Assembly (NCBI GenBank): GCA_964478125.1
Contig: CAYZGR010000028.1
Span: 1 to 39,907, forward strand
From: FW021-bin31 sp964478125
Lineage (GTDB): Bacteria > Bacteroidota > Bacteroidia > Chitinophagales > Chitinophagaceae
Direction: 5' to 3'
DNA length: 39,907 bases
Shown here: positions 31,981 through 39,758 of the stretch, piece by piece
Position numbering within the stretch: the first letter of the stretch is position 1
Layout of the letters: every line of letters begins with the position of its first letter
Translations under genes and position numbers: made by a program
The notes under the pieces: generated by a model
The model's database searches: none
Told to the model about the DNA's origin: nothing
Seen by the model: only the letters and a program-made list of their open reading frames with translations

Positions 31981-32193
31981 TCTACTAATGCTGTCATTGT
32001 TTGAGAGAAACTTGGCAATCCACTGGTGTCCCTATTCGTCCAGCACATTGGCTTTGGGTCTGGCCGGAATTGGGCGCTCCTTTCTAGTAATAACACGCAC
32101 ATTATCAACGAATTTCCCCAAATCAATATCACCGATAAATATCAACAAAGGCACGAGGGGTTCGATTTTAGTCCCTTTCCGCTAGTAAAATAG
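31975..32193 (+). pseudogene. Unidentified small ORF with one in-frame TGA
   Basis: In frame with ATG at 31975 the sequence reads MDSTNAVIV, TGA (32002-32004), then about 62 protein-like residues (EKLGNPLVSLFVQHIGFGSG, NWALLSSNNTHIINEFPQIN and a tail HEGFDFSPFPLVK) to a TAG at 32191-32193. The composition is that of a real folded protein, with no other stop, so TGA could be a mutated TGG. The family is unknown to me. It may be the 3' part of a larger gene joined here by recombination. Confidence 0.5.
32155..32182 (+). repeat. Sequence resembling the tRNA-Ser 3' end (possible att relic)
   Basis: It matches tRNA positions 31709-31734 as GAGGG(G)TTCGA, then a 3-4-base divergence, then an exact 11-base TCCCTTTCCGC. 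It lies 446 bp downstream and in the same orientation. It could be the distal repeat of an element that entered at the tRNA, or chance within the ORF ending at 32193. Confidence 0.4.
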
Positions 32194-32586
32194 AACATTG
32201 ATTATCAAATTACTTTCATTTTATAAGGAAACGGCCAGACGATCAGGGTGTGTTAGCCTGAAGAAGGGAATTTATCCCTATAAATTGTTCACCGTTTAAG
32301 TGTTTAATAACCGGGTATCCGTTAACGGAAGTTATGATCTATCCGGATAATTTTTGAACACGCCCCTTTCATTTTATGCATACGAAAGCGATAAGGATCA
32401 AAGTAATAAATCGACATATGCCCATTTCCCTGTTTCCCTTTTCCTCGCTTAGCACACACTTCCTTTCTTAAGAAAGGAAGTGAATAAAGAAGTTTTTTCA
32501 GGATGGAGATGCCATCATAAGTTAAAGCTTTTTTGTTTGCTTCTATCATCTATGCCGCCTGTGGCGGAGACGGGTAAGAAAAGCGT
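32194..32586. other. Gene-free stretch with a 26-bp palindrome
   Basis: Frames on both strands are short and not protein-like; a 75-codon minus-strand frame (32322-32549) has no recognisable features. Visible structures are a 26-bp perfect palindrome at 32457-32482, a 12-bp palindrome TCCGTTAACGGA near 32329, and the hairpin CCGCCTGTGGCGG near 32555. Confidence 0.5.
32457..32482. repeat. 26-bp perfect palindrome
   Basis: CACTTCCTTTCTT is followed directly by its reverse complement AAGAAAGGAAGTG. There is no adjacent T-run in either direction, so it is not a typical terminator. Its core is unrelated to the REP-like palindromes. Confidence 0.85.
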
Positions 32587-32757
32587 TTAGGAGCTCTTCC
32601 AAAACAGCAAACCCATTACCAAAAGGGAAATCCCTATTCCAAAAACAGCCCCATTTCCAAAATAATGCCAGGTGGTATTTACTTTCATTGTCGCCCCAAC
32701 CAAACCGGCAATCATCATGAGTATCCCGATAACAATAATTATTAATCTTTTATTCAT
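32587..32757 (-). CDS. Small two-helix membrane protein
   Basis: A 56-aa protein with two hydrophobic helices (RLIIIVIGILMMIAGLVGA and FGIGISLLVMGLLFW) joined by a short polar loop. A longer frame begins at 32823, but the extension is basic and overlaps uvrC, so ATG at 32757 is preferred. No family is recognised. It is co-oriented with uvrC, 41 bp downstream of it. Confidence 0.55.
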   Translation of the reverse strand: MNKRLIIIVIGILMMIAGLVGATMKVNTTWHYFGNGAVFGIGISLLVMGLLFWKSS

Positions 32758-32798
32758 ATTTCTCCTTAAGCGGTGGAAGGCAAGATAACTGATTTTTA

Positions 32799-34604
32799 TC
32801 AATCTTCGTGAAAATGCGACCACACCATTTTTGCTTTGTTTCTTCCTATTTCTCCGGTCAGCTCCCTTTCCGTTAATTTTTTAATCTTATTGACCGAGCG
32901 GTAACGCGTTAAGAGTTGGTCCGCCGTTTTTTGTCCAATACCTTTTATCTGCTCCAGTTCATTCGTAAAAGTACCCTTACTTCTCTTCTGGCGGTGGAAA
33001 GTAATGCCAAAACGATGTACCTGATCCCGGATAAAGCGGATCAGTTTCATACTGTCCCCGGCATAGGGCAGTTTAAGGCTTTCCGAATCGCCGGCAAAAA
33101 ACAATTCTTCCTCGTTTTTGGCCAACCCAATCAAGGTCATGCTGCCTGTAAGCCCGAGATCCTGAACAGCCTGCAAAGCAGCGTTTAACTGCCCTTTTCC
33201 TCCATCAATGATCACCAGCTGGGGAAGGGATCTTTTTTCCTCTGATAATCTTTTGTAACGGCGATAAACCACTTCCTGCATAGAGGCAAAATCATTGATG
33301 CCGGCAACCGTCTTTATATTAAAATGCCGGTAGTCCTTTTTGCTGGGAACTCCATTTTTGAATACCACGCAGGCGGCTACCGGATAGCTTCCCTGAAAGT
33401 TGGAATTGTCAAAACATTCGATATGCAGGGGCAGGGCCGGTAATTGCAGATCTTCCTGAAGGGTATACAATATTTTCTTTTTATCTTCTTTACTTTTTTG
33501 CTGCAGATTTAACGTTTTTTTCTTCTTTATTTCTTCATAAAAGTATTGCACATTCTTTTGAGAGAGGTCCAGCAACTTTTTCTTGCCTCCGGCCCGGGGG
33601 ACAAAGACGTGGACTTTCTCATCCGGAAAAGAGATGGGAAAAGGAATAGCGATGTCCTTAACAAAGCTGTTCAGTTTTTCCCGCAATTGTACGATGGCTT
33701 GCGGTAGAATTTCTACTTCCGGTTCATCCAGCTTGCACTCAAAAATGCCGGTCTTGGTCTGAATGATACTTCCGTTACGCACCTGCAGGTAGTTTACATA
33801 AGCCCGTTTGTTATCTTTCAAGATGGAAAACACGTCCACATCGCCGAGGCGTGCATTCACCACCGTACTTTTCGCCCGGTATTCTTTAAGGGATTCTATC
33901 TTTTTACGAACCATCTCGGCCTTTTCAAATTCCAGCTTAGAAACATGCGCTTTCATTTCCTCCTTCAAAAGATTCAACACGGGAGAGAGTTGCCCTTTGA
34001 GCATATTCCTAACCTGCTCCAGGTTTTTGTCATATTCCGCTTCGGTTATCAGACCTTCGCAGGGCCCCTGGCAATTTCCCAGGTGATACTCCAGGCAAAC
34101 TTTAAACTTTTGCCCTTTAATATTGCGATCGGTGAGTTTCAGACTACAGGTTCGCAAGGGAATATAGGTTCGTATAAATTCAAGTAAGTCCCTTACTTTT
34201 CCCACGCTGGTGTAGGGGCCAAAATATTCGGAACCATCCTTAATGACCCGCCGGGTGAGAAAAACACGGGGAAAAGGTTCGTTTTTAATGACAATATACG
34301 GATAGCTTTTATCATCCTTCAGGTTGATGTTGTATCGCGGCCGGTATTGTTTGATCAGAGAATTCTCCAATAAGAAGGCATCCTGTTCGGTATCCACAAT
34401 AGTGACCTCTATGTGATGGATGTTTTTTACCAGTTGCCGGGTCTTGTATTGATCCACCGAACGGCTGAAATAAGAACCCACCCTTTTACGCAAATCCTTC
34501 GCTTTACCCACATAAAGGATGGTATCGTTCTCATCAAAATATTTGTAAATACCCGGTTTATGAGGAATAGTAGGAGCAATATGTTGAAAATCCTCTGTTG
34601 TCAC
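32799..34604 (-). CDS. uvrC: Excinuclease ABC subunit C
   Basis: Makes the two incisions around bulky DNA lesions in nucleotide excision repair. The 601-aa protein starts with a GIY-YIG domain (KPGIYKYFDENDTILYVGKA, Tyr20, Tyr31), which cuts 3' of the lesion. A Cys-containing linker follows (CLEYHLGNCQGPC), then a UVR motif (about residues 205-240, binds UvrB). The RNase H-like domain (IECFDNSNFQGSYPVAA) cuts on the 5' side, and two helix-hairpin-helix motifs close the protein (IKGIGQKTADQLL). The start is GTG at 34604; no in-frame ATG gives a better N-terminus. Confidence 0.97.
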   Translation of the reverse strand: MTTEDFQHIAPTIPHKPGIYKYFDENDTILYVGKAKDLRKRVGSYFSRSVDQYKTRQLVKNIHHIEVTIVDTEQDAFLLENSLIKQYRPRYNINLKDDKSYPYIVIKNEPFPRVFLTRRVIKDGSEYFGPYTSVGKVRDLLEFIRTYIPLRTCSLKLTDRNIKGQKFKVCLEYHLGNCQGPCEGLITEAEYDKNLEQVRNMLKGQLSPVLNLLKEEMKAHVSKLEFEKAEMVRKKIESLKEYRAKSTVVNARLGDVDVFSILKDNKRAYVNYLQVRNGSIIQTKTGIFECKLDEPEVEILPQAIVQLREKLNSFVKDIAIPFPISFPDEKVHVFVPRAGGKKKLLDLSQKNVQYFYEEIKKKKTLNLQQKSKEDKKKILYTLQEDLQLPALPLHIECFDNSNFQGSYPVAACVVFKNGVPSKKDYRHFNIKTVAGINDFASMQEVVYRRYKRLSEEKRSLPQLVIIDGGKGQLNAALQAVQDLGLTGSMTLIGLAKNEEELFFAGDSESLKLPYAGDSMKLIRFIRDQVHRFGITFHRQKRSKGTFTNELEQIKGIGQKTADQLLTRYRSVNKIKKLTERELTGEIGRNKAKMVWSHFHED

Positions 34605-34781
34605 GGTTAAAACCCCTCTGTTTGTGTAAAATTAATAAAAGATAGGCCCACAACGAAAAGTACTTTTTAGAAATGCGATCTAACGATTGATATAACCAAA
34701 AGTTATAGTAGATAATTATTTGTCATGATCTTTTTCTTCTTTTTTTAGAAAAAGTAAAGGTTCTTTGCATTTGAAACCGTT
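34605..34781. other. Divergent promoter region of uvrC and the tsdA-like operon
   Basis: 177 bp, strongly AT-rich. A TTCTTTG at about 34761-34767 resembles the -7 box but lacks the TA, so the operon start is not resolved. Confidence 0.35.
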
Positions 34782-35843
34782 ATGCTTATGAAAGATTTTA
34801 ACTTACAAAGGGACAGGAAAAGGAACAGGAAGTTCCTCGTTTTAACCGTAATAATAGGAATAATTGCAATAGCAGGAATGGGTACCGCCCTGTCTCTGTA
34901 TTCAAAGTTGCAGCAATCCCGCAAGGCGAATTTTTTGATAAGAACGTCCGACTCATCCGCCGTGCAGGCCCGGCTTCATAAGGTCGACTATTTTGATCCC
35001 GACCGGTTTAACCTCGATCAAATCTCCAATCCCGTGGAGTACTCTTTTATCAAATATGGCCGGCAACTGACGGAGAAAACCGCTCAATATATCGGTCCGG
35101 AAGTAAAGAACAGCGCTATGCGATTCTCAGGAAATAATTTAAGATGTAGCAATTGTCATTTAGCAGGCGGGACACGACCTTATTCGGCTCCTTTTATAGG
35201 CGTATGGGGAACGTATCCCAATTTTAGAAAGAGGGAAAATACGCTGGGGACGTTAGAGGACCGGATTAACGGATGTATGACCCGCAGCATGAACGGGAGA
35301 GCTTTACCCGCAGACAGCAAAGAAATGAAGGCAATTAAGGCATATATTCAATTTTTGAATAAAGATGTTCCGGTAGGCAAAAAAATAAAAGGGCAGGGAT
35401 TTGCAAAAATGCATTTTCCTGACAGGGCCGCTAATCCCGATAGTGGAAAGGTGGTTTTTGAACAGCGGTGCAGCAGTTGCCATGGGGCAGACGGGCAGGG
35501 GATGAGAGTGGGGCACAAGGGGGATGCCAAGGGGTATTTATATCCCCCTCTTTGGGGACCGGATTCTTTTAATGATGGCGCAGGTATGCACAGGGTACTT
35601 ACGGCCGCCCGTTTTATTAAAGCCAATATGCCCTATGGAACACCGGTTGGACAGCCCGTTTTAAGCGATGCCGAAGCCTATGATGTAGCCGCATATATTA
35701 ATTCTTTTCCCAGGCCTGAAAAGGCGAATAAGCAAAAAGATTATCCTAACCTGAAGTTGAAACCCCAGGATAGTCCTTATCCCCCCTTTGCAGATGATTG
35801 GTCTGTAGAAAGGCATCGACTCGGGCCTTATAACTTTAAATAA
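34782..35843 (+). CDS. Dihaem cytochrome c, TsdA-like thiosulfate dehydrogenase
   Basis: A 353-aa periplasmic or membrane-anchored cytochrome with an N-terminal helix (about residues 18-40) and two heme-c sites, CSNCH (Cys122, Cys125, His126) and CSSCH (Cys230, Cys233, His234). Between them, LEDRINGCMTRSMNG puts Cys165 at 39 residues from the first heme His. This is close to the spacing of the unusual axial Cys of Allochromatium vinosum TsdA. Met283 (KANMPYG) could ligate heme 2. TsdA enzymes join two thiosulfates to tetrathionate or do the reverse. The sequence cannot tell direction. It leads an operon with an exported DsrE-like protein and a binding protein. Confidence 0.82.
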   Translation: MLMKDFNLQRDRKRNRKFLVLTVIIGIIAIAGMGTALSLYSKLQQSRKANFLIRTSDSSAVQARLHKVDYFDPDRFNLDQISNPVEYSFIKYGRQLTEKTAQYIGPEVKNSAMRFSGNNLRCSNCHLAGGTRPYSAPFIGVWGTYPNFRKRENTLGTLEDRINGCMTRSMNGRALPADSKEMKAIKAYIQFLNKDVPVGKKIKGQGFAKMHFPDRAANPDSGKVVFEQRCSSCHGADGQGMRVGHKGDAKGYLYPPLWGPDSFNDGAGMHRVLTAARFIKANMPYGTPVGQPVLSDAEAYDVAAYINSFPRPEKANKQKDYPNLKLKPQDSPYPPFADDWSVERHRLGPYNFK

Positions 35844-35882
35844 CAAATGAATATTTTAAATTTCAATCCTAAAAATGGTATT

Positions 35883-36386
35883 ATGAAGAACAACACAGTG
35901 AAAAAAATCGGACAGTTATTAGCCGTACTTACCTTTTTAATGTTTTCCGCTCATCTTTCAGGCCAGGCACAGACCGATAATAATCAACAAGCGGCCGTCC
36001 GGTCTGCCGCCGCCTTTACCGGTGCGAAAGCCCGGAAAAAACATTATAAAGCGGTTTATCAGCTGAATACGGATGATCCAAAAATCATCGAGGGTGCCCT
36101 GCGCAACATTCGCAATGCACTAAATGATCCCCGGCTGAAAGGAAAGCTGACTATAGAACTGGTAGCCTACTCCGGCGGATGGGAAGTTTTTAATAAAGAT
36201 AACGATTACGGTAAACAATTGCTGGAACTAAAAAAACAGGGCGTTATTTTGGCACAATGCCATAATACACTGGAAGAGCGGCATATCCCTACTTCACAAT
36301 TGCTGCCTTTTGTATCCATCGTGCCTTCCGGAAACGGGGAATTGATCATCAGACAAGCAGAGGGCTGGGCTATTGTAAAACCATAA
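35883..36386 (+). CDS. Exported DsrE/DsrF-like protein
   Basis: This 167-aa protein has a Sec signal peptide (MKNNTVKKIGQLLAVLTFLM to AQAQ-like end near residue 30), so it is periplasmic. That is notable because most DsrE sulfur carriers are cytoplasmic. The DsrE-like core has IELVAYSGGWEVF and QGVILAQCHNTLEERHI, with a single conserved-position Cys126 that could carry persulfide. ATG at 35883 was chosen because it starts the signal peptide; the upstream start at 35847 adds a non-signal extension. It lies 39 bp after the TsdA-like gene. Confidence 0.8.
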   Translation: MKNNTVKKIGQLLAVLTFLMFSAHLSGQAQTDNNQQAAVRSAAAFTGAKARKKHYKAVYQLNTDDPKIIEGALRNIRNALNDPRLKGKLTIELVAYSGGWEVFNKDNDYGKQLLELKKQGVILAQCHNTLEERHIPTSQLLPFVSIVPSGNGELIIRQAEGWAIVKP

Positions 36387-36440
36387 ATGACTCCCCGCAT
36401 TATCGTTAAACTATTTTTCATATTAAAACCGCTTATCATC

Positions 36441-37373
36441 ATGCGTTTCATCATTCATCCCTTTCGAAAGCTGCTGATCCTCATCACTCTGCTGACCGGC
36501 CTGGGAATAAAAGGCCATGCACAAGATATACAGTATGACCCGCCCTGGAATGAACCTTTGCCCGCCGGGGTAAATTTTACAGTCCGGGGAATTGATAATG
36601 TACCGGATTTATATGGAGACATTAACCGCCCCCAGCTGGTTATCTTCTTTGCCGGAAATCAATATATGGTCATTGACGAATTGCTGGCTGCTTTCAAGAA
36701 AGCTTATCCTCAGTATAAACGCATCTTTGCAGAAACCCTGCCTCCGGGTATTTTGATGAAACAGATCCATACCGGAAGCCTGCTGGTCGGAAACTTGAGA
36801 CTCTCCCTGAAACCGGATATTTATACAGCCGGTAAATCCAGGGTCGAAGAAAATAAAAACCTGTTTTCAAGGAGGGAAGTCTATATCAAAAACAAATTAG
36901 CCATTATGGTATATCAGGGTAATCCATTGCACATAAGATCGCTTAAGGACCTGGGAAAGAAAGAGGTGAAAGTGAGTATGCCTAATCCCGCCTGGGAAGG
37001 AATTGGTTCGCGTATTGAAGCGGCCTATGTCAAGGTGGGCGGCAAAGCTTTGAAGGACCGGATCATGAAAGAAAAAGTCCAGGCAGGAACAACGATCTTA
37101 ACCAAAATCCATCATCGACAAACGCCTATGAACATTATGTATCAACGTTCTGACGCCGGGCCGGTATGGGTCTCCGAAGCGCTTTATCATCAGGCAATCC
37201 ATCATCCCGTGGACATCGTAAAAATCCCCGCGGATCAAAATGTATTTGCCACTTACGAAGCAGGCGTATTGAAAGCGGCGCCCCATCCGGAAGCGGCTAA
37301 TGACTTCCTGACCTTTTTATCCGGAGCTACCGCCCGCGCTATTTATCGAAAATATGGATTTGAAAACCCTTAA
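36441..37373 (+). CDS. Periplasmic substrate-binding protein, ModA-like, no transporter partner
   Basis: A 310-aa protein with a signal peptide (MRFIIHPFRKLLILITLLTG, cleaved near AQ). The mature part has the type 2 periplasmic-binding fold: LVIFFAGNQYMVIDELLAAF starts lobe 1, KNKLAIMVYQGNPLHI enters lobe 2, and VKVSMPNPAWEGIGSRIEAAY resembles ModA-type anion binders. The C-terminal AANDFLTFLSGATARAIYRKYGF is the family's closing helix. No permease or ATPase gene follows, so it may act as a receptor or binding partner and not in uptake. An earlier start at 36387 is possible but the extension lacks signal features. Third gene of the operon. Confidence 0.75.
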   Translation: MRFIIHPFRKLLILITLLTGLGIKGHAQDIQYDPPWNEPLPAGVNFTVRGIDNVPDLYGDINRPQLVIFFAGNQYMVIDELLAAFKKAYPQYKRIFAETLPPGILMKQIHTGSLLVGNLRLSLKPDIYTAGKSRVEENKNLFSRREVYIKNKLAIMVYQGNPLHIRSLKDLGKKEVKVSMPNPAWEGIGSRIEAAYVKVGGKALKDRIMKEKVQAGTTILTKIHHRQTPMNIMYQRSDAGPVWVSEALYHQAIHHPVDIVKIPADQNVFATYEAGVLKAAPHPEAANDFLTFLSGATARAIYRKYGFENP

Positions 37374-37472
37374 AGGCGGTCCCGATAAATTTATTATGGA
37401 GCGGCTTATATTGAAAAGCATCCGTTTAAGACGCCGAAAGCCGGTTAATTTATGTTAAACGCATTGTCCGGC
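37374..37472. other. Convergent spacer between binding-protein and DoxX genes
   Basis: AAGCCGG at 37438-37444 pairs with CCGGCTT at 37468-37474, which overlaps the doxX stop. The loop is 23 nt, too long for a confident terminator. Confidence 0.3.
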
Positions 37473-37913
37473 TTAAACTGTTGCCGGCCTCCGTTCCGGG
37501 CTCTTTTTACTGATCAGGGCATCGAGACTAATTTTACCCGGTCCCATCAGCAGGAGCGCTATAAAACCGGCTAACAGGACAAAAGGGAGCTGCGCCTGCG
37601 ACATGAGATGCCAATGATGGGCCATCGTTATGGCAGTCAACATATTAATGATCAAAGGGATAGCGGCAAGACGCGTAAACAAGCCAAAAAACAGGAGAAT
37701 ACCACACAGGAATTCTGCAAATATGGATAAGATCAGGGAAGCATGAGAACCTAATGCCAGGAAATTAACAAAGTTTTCGTGCATATCGGAAAAATGGACG
37801 ATCTTTTCCCATCCATGACCATACACAATGACAAAACCCAATACCAATCTAAGTATTAAAGTTGCCAGATCATGCGCCGATGCCGAATAGGCAGGAGATA
37901 AGAATCTTTTCAT
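37473..37913 (-). CDS. DoxX-family membrane protein
   Basis: A 146-aa protein with four membrane helices (about residues 16-36, 55-75, 78-98 and 108-126). The N-terminal LRLVLGFVIVYGHGWEKI is the DoxX-like hallmark. DoxX proteins include a subunit of archaeal thiosulfate:quinone oxidoreductase, but most bacterial members have no assigned role. It faces the TsdA-DsrE-binding protein operon, which makes a sulfur role worth testing. It has its own promoter-like box at 37933-37940. Confidence 0.88.
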   Translation of the reverse strand: MKRFLSPAYSASAHDLATLILRLVLGFVIVYGHGWEKIVHFSDMHENFVNFLALGSHASLILSIFAEFLCGILLFFGLFTRLAAIPLIINMLTAITMAHHWHLMSQAQLPFVLLAGFIALLLMGPGKISLDALISKKSPERRPATV

Positions 37914-37932
37914 AAAATAAAATTTTTAATAC

Positions 37933-37940
37933 CAAATTTA
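37933..37940 (-). promoter_or_regulatory. -7 box (TAAATTTG) of the DoxX gene
   Basis: The minus strand reads TAAATTTG 19 nt before the ATG at 37913, in an AT-rich stretch. Confidence 0.5.
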
Positions 37941-38046
37941 CATCTTTTATTGTTTAGAAATTTTTTCTTTCCCCTTATCGATTATATTTACTTACGTTCA
38001 GCATAAAGCAACTGGTACAATCTGTTTTAAAAAGCGTTCCCTGCCC

Positions 38047-39705
38047 TTATTCTACTGAAAAGCTCTCCCGTTCTTCCCGCTGCCAATATTTCAGGTCTTC
38101 TTCCGTGCCGGGATAATGGGGACTGTGAAGCATCGTTTTCGATCTTTTGACCGGTTTTCCGTCTTTTACAAATCCGGGGCCGCGTTCTTTCAGGTAATCC
38201 GCCAGACGGTTGCGCCAAGCATCAATTTCCTTCTTTCTTGAGGGATCGTCAATCAATTCTTGATTTTCCTGCGGGTCATTCTCCAGATCAAAAAATTGTT
38301 CCTGCCCGGTGGCAAAATTCCAGATATACTTCTTTTTGCCATCCGTAACGGCAGCCCAGTAATTGTTTTTAAAATAACAGGTCGCATGTTCCAACCCCAT
38401 ATATTTTCGCCATCCCGAGGCAGTCCCCTTAAGCAACGACAATACGCTTTTTCCATCCATATCATCTGGTACTTTCTGTCCGGAAGCCTCCAAAAATGTA
38501 GGCAAAATATCCTGTAATCCAACCGGCTCACTGACTTTACTCCCTTTATCCAAATGAGTTTGAAAATTCTTCGGCCACTTTAAAACAAAAGGGATATGTA
38601 CAGATCCCTGGTAGGGAAAGGTTTTTCGCCAATGATAATGATCGCCCATCTCATCACCATGATCCGAGAGGAAAACGATAACGGAGTGATCATACATCCC
38701 ACGCTCTTTCAACTTGGCCACCAGTTTGCCTACCTGATCATCAATAAAAGTAATATTGGCATAGTAATGTTTTTTGGATTCTTTTACCTGCGCTTCTCCA
38801 AAATTCCCAAAAGGAGCCGTGGGCGGGCCGGTTGTTGGGATCGGTTTATTCTTATGCGGATAGTTATAGATCTTCCCTTCCCAATCACCGATAGCAGGAC
38901 CGCTCACTTCTATATTTTTATACCGGTCCAGGCTGCTCTGTGGCGGGTCATAAGGACTATGCGGCCGCTCAAACGAGACTTTTAGAAACAGGGGGGCATC
39001 CACATTATATTTATCCAGAAAATCTACCGCCGTATTTCCTATCCAACTGGTAGGATGCAGCTTTTCATCCAGGGCAAACGGCTTTGCCAGGCGGCTGTTC
39101 CAGCCCAATCCTGTAACATCGGGATCTTTTCCCGGGGCTTCCAGTTTAAACCAGTCCCGGTAATCGCTGATATAACCATCCTGCTCTATCCGGCCGCTTT
39201 CATCCACCAGCGCCCCGTTAAAGCCATGTAAGGACTTCTGCGGGAACCAATGGTTTTTTCCTACACAAAACGTATAATAGCCCCCTTCACGGAGCATCCG
39301 GGGCATTTCATATTTATATCTTCTGGCCACGCGCGCATATCCCAACATCCCATTATGCCAGGGTTCCATGCCTGTCAACAGGCAACTTCTTGCAGGCGTA
39401 CAGCTGGGCACGGGGCTGTATGTCTGGGTAAACAACGCGCCCTCTTCCGCGAGTTGATCAATATTAGGCGTTATCACCTCCGGATTTCCCGCACAGCCCA
39501 AAGCATCTGCCCGCTGCTGATCCGTCATGATGAAAATGATGTGCGGCCGCGAGTGACTTTTGACAGGGAGCTTTATCTTATCCGGTTCTGAAATATGCAG
39601 CTCGTCTTTTTTAAAAGACATTAACGGATTCAACAGCTGTGAGCCTATTGCTAAACCACTTAATTGCTTTAGCGCCTGCCGGCGAGAGGTGTTTTTCTTA
39701 GCCAT
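38047..39705 (-). CDS. Sulfatase (type I, formylglycine-dependent)
   Basis: This 552-aa alkaline-phosphatase-superfamily sulfatase removes sulfate esters, probably from a glycan. The signature CTPAR (Cys102), inside SCTPARSCLLTG, would be converted to formylglycine. Metal-site segments are IIFIMTDQQ near the N-terminus and FLSDHGDEMGDH in the middle. The N-terminus has SRRQALK followed by a hydrophobic stretch, which resembles a Tat signal. ATG at 39705 was preferred to TTG at 39708. The 3' end of a sialidase-like gene lies just upstream in the same direction, which suggests a glycan-degradation locus. Confidence 0.93.
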   Translation of the reverse strand: MAKKNTSRRQALKQLSGLAIGSQLLNPLMSFKKDELHISEPDKIKLPVKSHSRPHIIFIMTDQQRADALGCAGNPEVITPNIDQLAEEGALFTQTYSPVPSCTPARSCLLTGMEPWHNGMLGYARVARRYKYEMPRMLREGGYYTFCVGKNHWFPQKSLHGFNGALVDESGRIEQDGYISDYRDWFKLEAPGKDPDVTGLGWNSRLAKPFALDEKLHPTSWIGNTAVDFLDKYNVDAPLFLKVSFERPHSPYDPPQSSLDRYKNIEVSGPAIGDWEGKIYNYPHKNKPIPTTGPPTAPFGNFGEAQVKESKKHYYANITFIDDQVGKLVAKLKERGMYDHSVIVFLSDHGDEMGDHYHWRKTFPYQGSVHIPFVLKWPKNFQTHLDKGSKVSEPVGLQDILPTFLEASGQKVPDDMDGKSVLSLLKGTASGWRKYMGLEHATCYFKNNYWAAVTDGKKKYIWNFATGQEQFFDLENDPQENQELIDDPSRKKEIDAWRNRLADYLKERGPGFVKDGKPVKRSKTMLHSPHYPGTEEDLKYWQREERESFSVE

Positions 39706-39758
39706 CAATCACAATTTATGAGCTAAGATAGCTTTTCTTACCTATTTTTCCGAATATG

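Noticed and set aside
32002..32004. TGA as selenocysteine or tryptophan codon
   Set aside because: No SECIS-like stem was recognised, and other genes here use TGA as a stop (for example at 5583 and 12369).
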